A stretch of DNA of 64,000 nt from Platerodrilus igneus. Its lineage: Eukaryota > Arthropoda > Insecta > Coleoptera > Lycidae. This document shows positions 45,086-55,469 of the stretch, piece by piece. The stretch lies in contig JARFIW010001104.1 of NCBI GenBank assembly GCA_036346225.1, forward strand, positions 8,024,001 through 8,088,000, read 5' to 3'. Under the pieces are notes generated by a model that was given only the letters and a program-made list of their open reading frames with translations, searched no databases and was not told the DNA's origin. Position numbers and translations under genes: made by a program. How positions within the stretch are numbered: position 1 is the stretch's first letter; the number at the start of each line of letters is the position of its first letter.

Positions 45086-46160
45086 GAATGGACCTGCACT
45101 TGAAGAAGTTCTTTACTAGAACGGGTGGAATGGCTTCCAGTGATCTAAAGAGCCAAACTAGAGGTTCAACCAAATTAGTAGGGTCTTTAGTGAGGAACCA
45201 GACTAAGACGGGTCCACAAAGGAGGGTAGCAGCTCTTTCGGTATTTAGATTGGCAGAGACCAGGAGGATCGGTATGGCATTCTAAGACACGCTACTGCGA
45301 TGTGGAAGTAACTAAAACCCACCACATTACCTCCCAAGTACACAGCGTACTTAAGTTGTTATTTAAGATAACGCCATCCTCTAGAGTAAAAGATTCTGGA
45401 GTTAAGATAGTTCCCCATTCGGATCTCCGAGAGGGGGCTACTTCGGAGGATGTAATCGAAGACCTTAAGAGAAGCGTCGAAAACATTTAGTGAGTCAAAA
45501 CGTGGAATTTCAGAAGTATGAAGCAAGTAAGTAAGTTAAAGAACTTGAAAATTGAAATGGATAGGTTAGTATTAGACATAGTAGGGATCAGCGAAGTTCG
45601 GTGGGCAAAGGCGGGGATTAATGGAGCGGAGACTTTAGGGTAATTCATACAGGATCATAGGAAGGCAATTCAGGTGTGGGAATAGTTAGGCGAAAAAAAG
45701 ATAGGACACTGTGTAGAAAACTAGTTACAAAAAGAACGAAAGAGTACTCATAGTTAGATTAGTAATGTGCAAGTATACACGTCCGCCTCTAGCTACAGTG
45801 AGAAAGAGGTAGAGGCGATCTACACAGATATTCAAGACGTAAAAAAATGCGTACAAGGGCATTTAATAATTAGAGGAAATTTTAATCCAGTGATATGTGA
45901 GGGTAGGGAAGAAGCGGTATTTGGTTTAGGCACGAGAAGCGGCAGTGGAAATAGGCTGGTAGAATTCTGCAACAAAAACAATTTAACCATCACAAACACA
46001 TTATTTTAACATCATGCCAGAAATCGATGCACGTGGAAGATACCAGGAGGTATAGGAAGATATTAAATAGATTAAATTCTTGTTAGACAACGGTATAGGA
46101 ATCAAGTAAAAGACTGTAGAAGCTACCTTGAAGCAAATATAGACACTGACTATAACATCA
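45086..46160 (+). pseudogene. LINE-2 5' fragment: 5' UTR and AP endonuclease
   Basis: The 5' UTR (GACCTGCACTTGAAG, ACTAGAACGGGTGGAATGGC, GTGAGGAACCAGACTAAGAC) matches the complement of 41574-41380, so both copies keep the element 5' end. The endonuclease follows in broken frames: LEIDRLVLDIVGISEVRW-like, then VQVYTSASSYSEKEVEAI, HLIIRGNFNPVICEGREEAV, NRLVEFCNKNNLTITNTLF (45767-46009), then IPGGIGRYQIDYILV-like to 46160. 3' truncated, which is unusual for a LINE. Confidence 0.8.
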
Positions 46161-46383
46161 TAATTATGAAGACCGCCTAATTACAGCTTAAATTTGGTAT
46201 AAAAATTTTTTTCAAAATTCAAAAAAGTCGCGGCCAACTTCACGATTTTGGGTAGTTTGGAGAATATTTTTCAAATAACTTGTTACACAGGAGGGCACAA
46301 AATTTCGTTTCAACGGCGCAAAATGGCGCCTAATTGCCGCTTAATGGTGGTACAAAATTTTTTTCAAAATTCAAAAATGTCGC

Positions 46384-46707
46384 GGTCAACTTCACGGGAG
46401 CGGCTCCGTGGCGTAGTGGTATGTGTGTGACTACTACGCCCAAGGTCCCGGGTTCGAATCCCGACACGGTCCGCTTGAAAAATGTTAGGCGAGCATTTTT
46501 CACAAAAATACACCCTCGTTCGGATGAGAGGTAAAATGGAGGTCCCGTGTGTGAGTGTTGTCACGCACGTTAAAAATCCCTACCTTGCTTAAAACAGCAA
46601 GGGTTCGGCAAAATTTCAAATTTTCCAGGTAAAAAACTCGCTTCCTGGCCAATGTAGTACCTTTTGGTGGAGCATTGGAAAATTACATGTAAGGTCAACT
46701 TCACGGG
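46384..46707 (+). mobile_element. SINE S2, best copy, 15-bp target duplication
   Basis: GGTCAACTTCACGGG at 46384-46398 is repeated at 46693-46707. The 294-bp SINE starts AGCGGCTCCGTGGCGTAGTG (A box inside), with B box GGTTCGAATCCC and a 3' partner GACACGGTCCGC, so the head folds as a tRNA with a long acceptor-like stem. The body has GGAGGTCCC, a GTGTGTGAGTG...TCACGCACG hairpin, ACGTTAAA, CCTTGC...GCAAGG, and ends GGTGGAGCATTGGAAAATTA then CATGTA. Transcription by RNA polymerase III would be expected. Confidence 0.9.
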
Positions 46708-47275
46708 CGTCGCCGTGGATCAATGTAGTAAGCGTAAGGCTACGGATCCCAAGGTCCCGGGTTCAAATCCCGACACGGCCGACTGCTTGAAAAATGGCAG
46801 GTGAGCATTTTTCACAAAAAATTACGCCCTCGTTCGGATGAGAGGTTAAATGGAGGTCCCGTGTGTGAGTGTTGTCACGCACGTTAAAGATCCCTACCTT
46901 GCCTGGAACGGCAAGGGTTCGGCAAAATTCTAAATTTCCAGGCAACAAAAAACTCGCCTCCTGGCCAATGTAGTACCTACAGGTGGAGCATTGGAAATGT
47001 AAATGAACGGCCAACTTCACGGATCCCGACACGGCCGACTGCTTGAAAAATGACAGGTGAGCATTTTTCACAAAAATTACGCCCTCGTTCGGATGAGAGG
47101 TTAAATGGAGGTCCCGTGTGTGAGTGTTGTCACGCACGTTAAAGATCCCTACCTTGCCTGGAACGGCAAGGGTTCGGCAAAATTCTAAATTTCCAGGCAA
47201 CAAAAAACTCGCCTCCTGGCCAATGCAGTACCTACAGGTGGAGCATTGGAAATGTAAATGAACGGCCAACTTCAC
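46708..47275 (+). mobile_element. SINE S3 and head-truncated SINE S4, tandem
   Basis: S3 (46708 to about 47010) has a diverged tRNA-like head (GTCGCCGTGGATCAATG, B box GGTTCAAATCCC). S4 (about 47020-47265) starts inside the B-box region (ATCCCGACACGGCCG) and is nearly identical to S3 downstream, so it looks like a tandem duplication. Each is followed by GGCCAACTTCACG, a variant of the target sequence before S2. The 214-residue antisense frame 46763-47407 is a translation of both and not a gene. Confidence 0.85.
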
Positions 47276-47600
47276 GTTTTTAGATAGCTCAGAAAAATAG
47301 TTTTTTTTTAAATAACTTGTTACACAGGAGGGTGCAACATTTCGTTTCGACAGCAAAAAATGGCGCCTAATTGGCGCTAAATTATGGAATAAAAATTTTC
47401 TGAACATTGAAAAAAAGTGCGGCTTCGTGAACTTGGCCGGAAAAATCTTATTTTATTAATAACTTAGACGCCGCAAAATTTAGTTTTAGCGGCGCAAAAT
47501 GGCGCCTAATTGGCGCCTAATTATAACAAAATATTTTTAAAAAACTCAAGAATGTTGCGGCTAACTTCACGCACCTAGGTTTTCGGTAGTTTATCGAAAC

Positions 47601-48942
47601 AGAATTTTTAGCGGGGTTCTTCACCGAGTTTATCTGTGGATTACCGGCTAGATATTTTAGAACCAAAACTGTACATAACAATCTGTTTAAGTTTTGTTTG
47701 TACATGCTTGCGTGTTTATTTCCTTGCGTATTTTTTCACTAGCTAAGTATGTAACCAACCGGGTTAAGGAAGTGCAGTCTGACCCAGTCCGACTTAGACC
47801 GAAGATGGTTTCATTCTTTTGTGACCATCTGAACCTTTGTTTGTTTGGCTTATGCGTCACGCTATTTAAAGAAAATTCAAATGTCTTTCAGTCTTATTGA
47901 TGAAATAATTACCAAAGTCCCTTGTAGGTTTTAGATAGAAACGACGTTATAGATTTGTGCATGATTCTGCAATTATGTATTTACTTGTATGCTAGCAATT
48001 TTCAAAGTATTCAAAATTATTTAACTTGGGTTGGCCAGTACAATGCAACCGTATTAATTCTGAGCCAAAATATTATTGATTTTTTAATACCAAAATACCT
48101 CCCTGGTTCAGTTACTTTGTCTTTTAAACTTTTAGGTACTCTGCACATTGCGATCTCTTACTGATCAGATTAACAATTTCGTCCATTGAGTGTTGACTTT
48201 CAAGTACATGTACAAACTGTATATTACTAAAAAAAACAAATGAACAATTACTTTGTCTATAAAAATAAATATTTAAGATACGGCAAACGTCCGTCGTTTT
48301 GATTCACTTCATATTAATACTATCTTGAATACTCGTAGATATACATATATAAATATTCGTTTATGTAGTGTAGTAGTTTATGTGGTAAATTCACAGAGTA
48401 TGTATGTATAATGACTAATCTAATTTAACTTATACAAACTTAGAAAGAGTCTGGGATTTAAACTGTTGATTTTAAAACGGGGATTATGTTATTACATAAC
48501 TAAGAGTGCAATACATACGTAGGAGTTTATGTGTTCAAAAGTAAGCTTATAATAAAATATAAGTACGTGAAATTAGATTGCAAAAAAAATTCTGCTATAT
48601 TCATAACAGTTCTATGTACATTAATTTTAAATTTGTTTAATTAAAGAAAAGGATTAATTAGCAATATAAAGTATTTTAAGGCACACATTAGCATATATTG
48701 TACAAACAAGGTTTATTATATTTGCACTTAGCAGATTCGTTTTATAGACTACAAAACTACTCATTGATGACATAAAAAATTGTGCTGATTACACGTAACC
48801 TGCATAGCAACCATACAGATTTCTTAAATTAAAAGCATTGTCAATAACTGTTCTGTACGCTCATTTAGCAGTGAATCATTACATCTTTAAAGAAAGGTTT
48901 AAATCCTAACAACTAGAAATACGAAATCAACATACACACATA

Positions 48943-48944
<2 letters not shown>
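47601..48944. other. Unassigned AT-rich DNA
   Basis: No coding or repeat signature recognised; small open frames only. Confidence 0.45.
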
Positions 48945-48993
<49 letters not shown>

Positions 48994-49095
48994 CTTTGCT
49001 ATGATATCGCCCCTACGATTGGGCGTTATTAATATTGATATGAAATTCCTATTAAGCTCCACGATTGGACGTTATTTTTAATTGCTGTGATATCC
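48945..49095 (+). repeat. (TA)n plus GCCC/GGGC hairpin module, copy 1
   Basis: A pure (TA)n tract (48949-48991) runs into TTGCTTTGCTATGATATCGC, then CCCTACGATTGGGCGTTATT, a short hairpin (CGCCC...GGGCG). A weaker second hairpin follows (CTCCACGATTGGACGTTATT). The same order recurs at 50932-51070. Confidence 0.75.
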
Positions 49096-50930
49096 CTTAT
49101 TATACGACGATAAAGATTGTTTAACACTTACTCTTTCTACTGTTTAAATAAATTTAACTGTAGCAATCCAAAGATTACACAATATAATGATTGATAATAA
49201 TATGTACAATTTTATATAAATTCAAAATTTAGCCCCTGAATAGAACATTAACATTTACCAAATTTATGATTTCCTGAAAGCCAGGAAAAATATCTTTTTA
49301 ATTACTTTTAAATACCTTCGAACGTTCTAAGGTGCTTTCCCGGTTTTCAAATTCTCAAATGACTTTTTGTTGACTCCTACAAACATACAATATATAGCAA
49401 ATATTAAAATTGAAACAGTCTTTAACTAATAAAATATTTAAAATCGCTAACCTGCGTTTTTCTTTTCTTGTAACTGGAATTGCCTCAAAGTATGTGTTAG
49501 CATCCCTTGCTACACTCGTTTACTTATTGCTTGTAGTTTCCCTAGGATTCCATGAGTGTCCTTACTTTTGTTTAATTGGTCGTATTTTCAAACATATTTT
49601 TATATTTTCCTTTTAGAGGTAATTTTAGAAATATATTCAGATATTTAATTTAGATGTGGGACGATATTGACTTCAATCAGTATCAAGATATTAACTTAGA
49701 TCTGTATCAAAATATTGATTTAGATCAGTATCAGGATATTGATTTAGAGCCTTGAATTGTAAAATATTACACTAAATTTTATTTAATAGTTTAACTTACG
49801 TCTATGTGTAGATCGGCTATTATTCGTTGCACAAATTTGGCACTTTCAAATTTTTACTTATACTAAATTGTAAACTTTTCACTAATTAATACTGTCACGT
49901 AAATTTCTACCGCATGCTGACATGATTCGTGCCTTGTTATAAATAAACTAAATGTTTATTCATTCCACATTGTATTTATAAGCCCTCCTATCAATGCTTT
50001 AATCGGCGCGCGTCGCGTCTTTATTGATAATCTCTGCCTATCTCTGTAGTACCTTGGTAATTCTCAAATTCCCTGGTTTTAATTGTTGTTCCTGCTATCC
50101 ATCCCACACGTAGATATTCAATATATCATAGCATCTTCTTAGAATTTCCAAATATTGCTTTTATTCTGTCACGTATTTTATATTTGTCGTTTAACAGTCC
50201 AAAACTTATCGTATAATTAACCGTCTGGTGTTTATTTGTTATTAGAACATGTTGGTTTTCTAAACAAATGTACTATTTCTAGTCACGTATTTAATGACGT
50301 ATTAGAATGCGTTTTCTTATAAATGCGTTGATATTTTCGACGAAATTATTAAATCCAGAATGCCAGTTTATCTATCTTTCGCGATAATGTATTTATATTG
50401 ATGCAATTAGTTGCGTTTAAAACCTTATCTTAAAACATATTACACGACGTACACATTATTATTTTCGCTACATGGTATCGGCACTTTAGGTGAATAAATT
50501 TGTATTGGATAAAACAGTTATTTATCAACCGATTTAGAATTTTTTTGTAAAATTTTATTTCTGCACGAAAAATGCTATTAATTGAGGTGTCACAAGAGAT
50601 ACATTGCTATTTGAAATTTTTAAGTAGGAGATGCTAGCGCTTAGGGGTTGAAGGGTGGGGGGGTTAAAATTACATAATTAAATGACAATTTAAAAATAAA
50701 AATCGACGTGTCAGAGCTTTTTACTCAGAAATTGTCAATAATCATTTAATCGAATATATCCGTCACTTTTGGGAAGCACTGTATATTAAATTAGTATTAG
50801 CATCATTAAATGATACCAATATAATATCTATCCATGCGAATAAAATAAAACATACTTCCATATACAGAGTGTTTTAGAAAAAGAAATTCAAACTTTTATT
50901 TTGAATTACATATTAAAATCTACAAAAATA

Positions 50931-50931
<1 letters not shown>
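49096..50931. other. AT-rich spacer between the two (TA)n/hairpin modules
   Basis: No family signature apart from the small repeat peptide at 49654-49755. The + frame at 49410-49616 is hydrophobic (VLASLATLVYLLLVVSL could be a membrane span) but has no other support. Confidence 0.4.
49654..49755 (+). CDS. Possible 33-residue peptide with an 8-residue repeat
   Basis: A 24-bp tandem repeat (3.7 units) is open in one frame from ATG: MWDDIDFNQYQDINL and onward with the pattern DI(D/N)(F/L)(N/D)xYQ, ending LEP then TGA. A TAG precedes the ATG. A splice-acceptor-like TTTTCCTTTTAG lies at about 49605-49617. It could be a tail exon, a micro-ORF or simply a minisatellite. I do not recognise it. Confidence 0.2.
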   Translation: MWDDIDFNQYQDINLDLYQNIDLDQYQDIDLEP

Positions 50932-50974
<43 letters not shown>

Positions 50975-51070
50975 CTGTGATATCGCCTTTGGGATTTTAT
51001 GCCCCTACAATGGGCGTCATAAAATTGCTGTGATACGCCCCTCAATTGGGCGTTATTAATTGATATGTAA
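50932..51070 (+). repeat. (AT)n plus GCCC/GGGC hairpin module, copy 2
   Basis: (AT)n at 50935-50971, then TTGCTGTGATATCGCC, CCCCTACAATGGGCGTCAT, and a second TTGCTGTGATACGCCCCTCA...TTGGGCGTTATTAATTGATA. Direct orientation relative to copy 1, about 2 kb away. Confidence 0.75.
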
Positions 51071-51099
51071 TATTTATTTTAGGTTTTTACTCCGACTAG

Positions 51100-52710
51100 C
51101 TCACTAAATAAATCTTATTTTTAACCTTTAAATGGATTCAAATAAAGTAGTTCTAGAACACACACTGTTAGTTTTTAACTTGTATATCGAAGAGGCAATG
51201 AATACTATCAAATACAAGAAGACATTTGGAATTATTATGTAGAGACAAACGATTGATATACTTAGATTTGCAGATGATATCCCGGCATTAGCATCTAGCA
51301 AGGAAGGGTTACAAGCAGTTCTTAATGAAATGGAAACACTACTAACAGAGACACGGTATGAAAATCAACAAAAATAAAACTAAAGTACTAGTATGTAAAG
51401 AAGAGGAAAATAAGTTAAAAGTCAGAATGAAAAAAATAGGAAACGAGACTTTACTCCTGCTACCTAGGAACCCAGGTAACGCAAGAGGGGCAAAGTGCAA
51501 CCGATATAAAAAAAGTTAGTCAAGAACGAGTCGAGCTCGCACTATTAGGGCTCCGTACCAATATTACAATGAGCAATCAATAAACCAAATTAAGCTGTTT
51601 TTATTTTTAATGTATATTTAAATCTTATCCAAATTTGATTGTAATAACTGAAAAATGAATATATTGTACCACAACAATGTACTGTACATTAGTAAATACG
51701 TTGTCTATTACCGTGTTTAAAAAATTTTTTCCTAGCAACTATTACACTGTCAAAAAACCTGCAGTTTTCCGATAATCTATGACTCAATAGCTACTATCCC
51801 TATTAAAATCAAAGTTTTAGCTTTGGAAATACAGGAGAACAGAGGGGTGGACGGTCATTTTTTGCACATTTTGAGCTATATCACGAAGACTACTGAACCG
51901 AAAAGTATAAAAAGAATATTCTTAGAGGCCCTTTAAAATCTTCTTTCAAATGATATTTATTAAAACTGACCGAATTAACCCCCGCCATTTTAATCTAAAA
52001 AATTTTTTCTATTTTTTGACTGTCGATATATGTGTGTGCCATAAAGACCTAGCATTGTGCCAAATTTCATATTCCTACGTTACATAGTTTTCGAGAAAAA
52101 CCTCTGTGACAGACGGACACGAGAATGATCTTATAAAGATTCTGTTATACCTTATAAGGTACGGAACCCTAAAAAAGATTAGCACTAGGCTGTACTGCAT
52201 TTAACAAGAAAAGTCAGCGGCCTATGTTTGAAGACAACAAACATAGAAACATGGAAAAAATTGTTAAGAGCATATATATGGAGCACAGCACTGTACGGAG
52301 ATGTGAAAAGTGCATAGTAGGAGAAGCGGACAGGCAAAAGATAGAAGCCTTTGAAATGTGGTGTTACAGGCGTTTGATGAAGATATCATGAACAAACGAA
52401 GTTAAGAAAAAAAGGAGGTACTAAAAATGATAGAGAAAGAACGAAATATGTGGAAACAGTACAAAAAAATAGGAGACATGGTAAAATAGGGCACGTTCTA
52501 CGGTATGAAGAAATAGTGTGTGCTATATACTAGAAGCAGAAAAAAGGAAAAGAAAGGAGGTAAGGTAGACCTAGATTAGACTATTGCTCGTAAATAGTGA
52601 AAGATATCGGCCTGTGGTAATTTCAGGGAAACGTGCAGGTTAGCTCAGAATAGGAAACAATTAATTGTACGCGTCCAACCACTTCCAGGACGGAAAACCT
52701 AATGATGAAA
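51100..52710 (+). pseudogene. LINE-2 fragment: RT active site to 3' tail
   Basis: FNLYIEEAMNTIKYKKTFGI, then LRFADDIPALASSKEGLQAV (51250-51340; FADD intact) and the thumb to 51515. After an inserted element it resumes at 52173 with ISTRLYCI-like sequence, IEAFEMWCYRRLMKIS (52340-52390) and a degraded C-terminus. The tail GCGTCCAACCACTTCC ends in AATGATGAAA (52710), directly followed by unit T. Both ends are truncated or decayed. Confidence 0.75.
51516..52172. mobile_element. Insertion with AGGGTTCCGTACC-type inverted ends
   Basis: Within LINE-2, inverted ends TTAGGGCTCCGTACC (51545) and GGTACGGAACCCTAA (to 52172) enclose about 630 bp. A further 29 bp outside the left end (GAACGAGTCGAGCTCGCAC) also belongs to the insert. 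LINE-2 is interrupted between GATATAAA and AGATTAGCAC, with an AAAAAG stretch on both sides as possible target duplication. No transposase. Families with this terminus are, from memory, common in insects. Confidence 0.65.
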
Positions 52711-52925
52711 TAGTACTTGTATTTAAACCTGATGATTATCGTAAACAACTACATATATTGGTTTTGCAATACTCTCAACAAATGTCGATCGTGCGAAAGG
52801 AGTAATTGCAAATCTATTGATTCTGCAAATGTCTAAGTGGTGGGGTATTTTGATAGCCGCCAGGTTACTTACACCCCTTTGCTTACAATTGAATATCGAT
52901 GAAATAGGGTGTATGATTAGAAAAC
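52711..52925 (+). repeat. Unit T, third copy, heading a LINE-2 RT fragment
   Basis: It matches the two T units at 37.7-38.2 kb (CTGATGATTATCGTAAACAA, CAAATGTCTAAGTGG, GATGAAATAGGGTGTATGAT). It starts right after a LINE-2 tail and joins LINE-2 at GAAAACAATA, inside the RT region. Here the LINE-2 part continues without the deletion seen at 37-38 kb. Confidence 0.75.
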
Positions 52926-54810
52926 AATACAAAAAGGAGAAAGCGTGTATATAGGATTTGTAGATCTGAACACAGCCTTCTAGAATGTATGAGAAAAAAT
53001 GTTTAAAATACTGAAAAAGATAATACTATGTTATAGGGATAGACGGATAGTACAACGACTATACAAAGAGCAGAAAGCTGTAATAGAATTAGAGCAGGAA
53101 CGTAGAAAAGTAAATATTAGAAAAGGTATAAGACAGGGATGTGAGCTTTCTCCGTTAATTTTTAACTTGTATATCGAAGAAACATTGAATACTGTCTGTT
53201 TACGCCTGCCACTCAATTCCATCTATTTACCCACCTATGGGTCTGTAGACACAATCTAGAATCACTGCTTAACCTTCAAGTAGCATCTCTCGAGTATTCA
53301 TTCAAGTACGTTACCCTACGCGTCAGTCTGGTGAAGTGTTTAAAGTTTCCCGACCATTCCTGAATTCTTTCCTTCCTTAAACCCTCTGCCTTAATTGCAG
53401 TGTGTGCCAGTACTGGAACGTAGGTCAGTACGGCCTTCATTTGTCATTTCTATGAATTGTAACTTATGCATATCTACAGTTTTTGCGTAAATTTAATTAC
53501 AATGGCCAGTCCCTTGCTCTAGCTATCGAAGTTCTATACAACAAAATGGTCGTTCGAGCCGGATACCCTCAAAATTTACGTGATTTTGGTGATTTCGTTC
53601 GTTGTATAGTTACATATTTTTATAAAAGTCTTCTTTACAAATTTGATATCGTTATCAAATTTAAAGTTTAACGGAACAATTTAGGTTTGTCGCGCCAGCT
53701 GTTCATAGAATAGTTAGCGTCGGTTGTTGTGATAACAACGAATTCGTTGGAATATCTAATATCAACGGTGTTTATAAACATTGCAAACGTGTATTTTGTG
53801 TTCGAATTAATTATTGTACATTATCATTTCACTGGAATTTAAACATTTAGTGCAGTTCACAGCTAATTTGTGATTAATTGACGAATATTTTCATTCATTT
53901 AGATTCATTTACATAATGGCTTCAAAAGCGCAATTAGAAGGTAGATTAGAAAACATTTTTTATCAAATCACAGAGATTTCCGATTTGGCAAAAACTGTCA
54001 CTACTACAAAATTGTACGGGTTTCAGGTGAAAATAATACGTCTGGATAAACTTGAAATTGGTTACCAAGCCTTACATGATGAAATTATGAATTATAATTT
54101 ATCAGTGGACACCAAATTGCAAGTGAAAGTCCAAAGGTCTGCTTTTAATGATTTAATTGATGTTGTTAGGGCTAAATATTTAGACCTAAAGCAGTTCTTA
54201 ATGAAATGGTAGCAGTACCACCAAAGAGCTTCGCTGTGAAAATAAATCTAAACTACATAATGTGTAAAGGAAAGGAAAATAAGGCAAAAACCAGAATACA
54301 AATAAGTAACGAGAACTTACACGAGGATTTCTGCTATCTAGGAAGCCAAATAACACAAGATAGGAAAAGTGCAAAGATATAAAACAAAGATTAGCACAAG
54401 GCCGTGCTGCATTTAACAAGAAAAAGCAACTACTATGTTCCAAGACAGCAAACATAGGAACAAGGGAAAGATTACTGAAAGCATATGTGTGAAGCACAAC
54501 ACTGTAAGGCAGTAAAACGTTGACAGTAGGGGAAGCGGACTACAAAAAGATAGAAAGTCTTTGAAATATGGTGCTACAAAGTTAAGAACAAAAATGTTCT
54601 AGAAACAGTAGGGGAAGAAAGAAATATGTAGAAAACAGTAAAAAAAATAGGAGAGATAGAATGATAGGATACGTTCTAAAGTATGAGAGAATACTGTGGT
54701 ATATATTAGAAGCAGCAAGAGGAAACAAGGGAGTGAAAGATGTAGGCTGTGGGAATTTCAGGGAATTGTGTAGGTTTGTTCAAAATACGAGTTTCAGAAG
54801 TGAAGACCTA
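52926..54810 (+). pseudogene. LINE-2 RT to tail, split by a BEL-like fragment
   Basis: ESVYIGFVDLNTAF (first Asp block, 52945-52985), IVQRLYKEQKAVIELEQERR and IRKGIRQGCELSPLIFNLYI (53050-53180) are RT. Homology stops at about 53200 and resumes at 54192 with the thumb (INLNYIMC, broken), GSQITQDRKS-like sequence and the C-terminus. The tail is AGTGAAGACCTAATGACGATG near 54800. The FADD block is missing between the halves. Confidence 0.75.
53725..54191 (+). pseudogene. BEL/Pao-like gag N-terminal fragment with leader
   Basis: The frame from 53916 starts MASKAQLEGRLENIFYQITE and continues KIIRLDKLEIGYQALHDEIM and FNDLIDVVRAKYLDLK. Its size, helical makeup and YQALHDEI region resemble the start of BEL/Pao gag proteins; this is from memory and not certain. 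TGTTGTGATAACAACGAATT at 53727 could be an LTR start. It is cut at 54191 by the LINE-2 sequence, into which the annotated frame runs. Confidence 0.4.
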
Positions 54811-55469
54811 ATGACGATGAATTCAGAACAATCTGGAACAACTTTCGAGAAACAGGGTGTCAATTACATACATACACATATAAAGCATCCGGTTTTGGTA
54901 AAAAATCAAGCTTAATACATTCGTGGCGTTTGATTGATTGGACAATTGTGCCCCACAATCCTGTGTTGCTATTTTATACGGCCTTATTTGTACAGATAAC
55001 TATGTTTTATACTAACGGTTCTCAACCCCGTGAGCTCGCTTCCAGGAGGGGACAGGGGGTGCTGAAGAATTCCAGGGAAGGCGTCAGCAAATTAAAAAAA
55101 AATAAATTAATTTGTAGTTTTTGCATAGATATTTACAAAAAAAAATTGAATTTGTCATACGCTGAACAAAAACACTAGTATTGAAATTGCTTTATGTGCA
55201 AACGCATGAGTCAGTGAGCGTCCGGCCAGGCGTGAGAAACTAGCTGACTCAGCATCATAGGCCCTTGTTTATCTGTAGCGCGGCGTCTGCGCATGTCTGC
55301 CAAAGTGCCACTGTCCACTAACAGTGTCACTAGTCACACAGTAACCAATCTCGCATTTGCCTTTGCCTGTGAATGTTGTTGATCGTAAACTCCATAACAG
55401 TGACAATTATTGTGTCTTTTAGTGGTTAGTTGTTATTAAAAAAGAAAAAACGGTAATCATTTACCTCAG

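Larger units (their letters stand above)
46165..47600. repeat. Satellite-like ~140-150 bp tandem array interrupted by SINEs
   Basis: A unit with GTCGCGGCCAACTTCACG, then AATAACTTGTTACACAGGAG, then GCGCAAAATGGCGCCTAATT recurs: anchors at 46226, 46379, about 47417 (degenerate) and 47553, with spacing 153, about 141 and 136 bp once the SINE block is removed. The palindrome GGCGCC is retained in most units. About 3.5 units are present. The SINE cluster S2-S4 lies in the second unit. Confidence 0.8.

Noticed and set aside
46399..46475. tRNA gene (A and B boxes, GGTTCGAATCC)
   Set aside because: Part of a repeated SINE; the acceptor-like stem is too long and there is no normal anticodon arm.
46763..47407. 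214-residue minus frame with an internally duplicated sequence, the second longest in the window
   Set aside because: It is the antisense translation of the tandem SINEs S3 and S4; the duplication is the SINE duplication.
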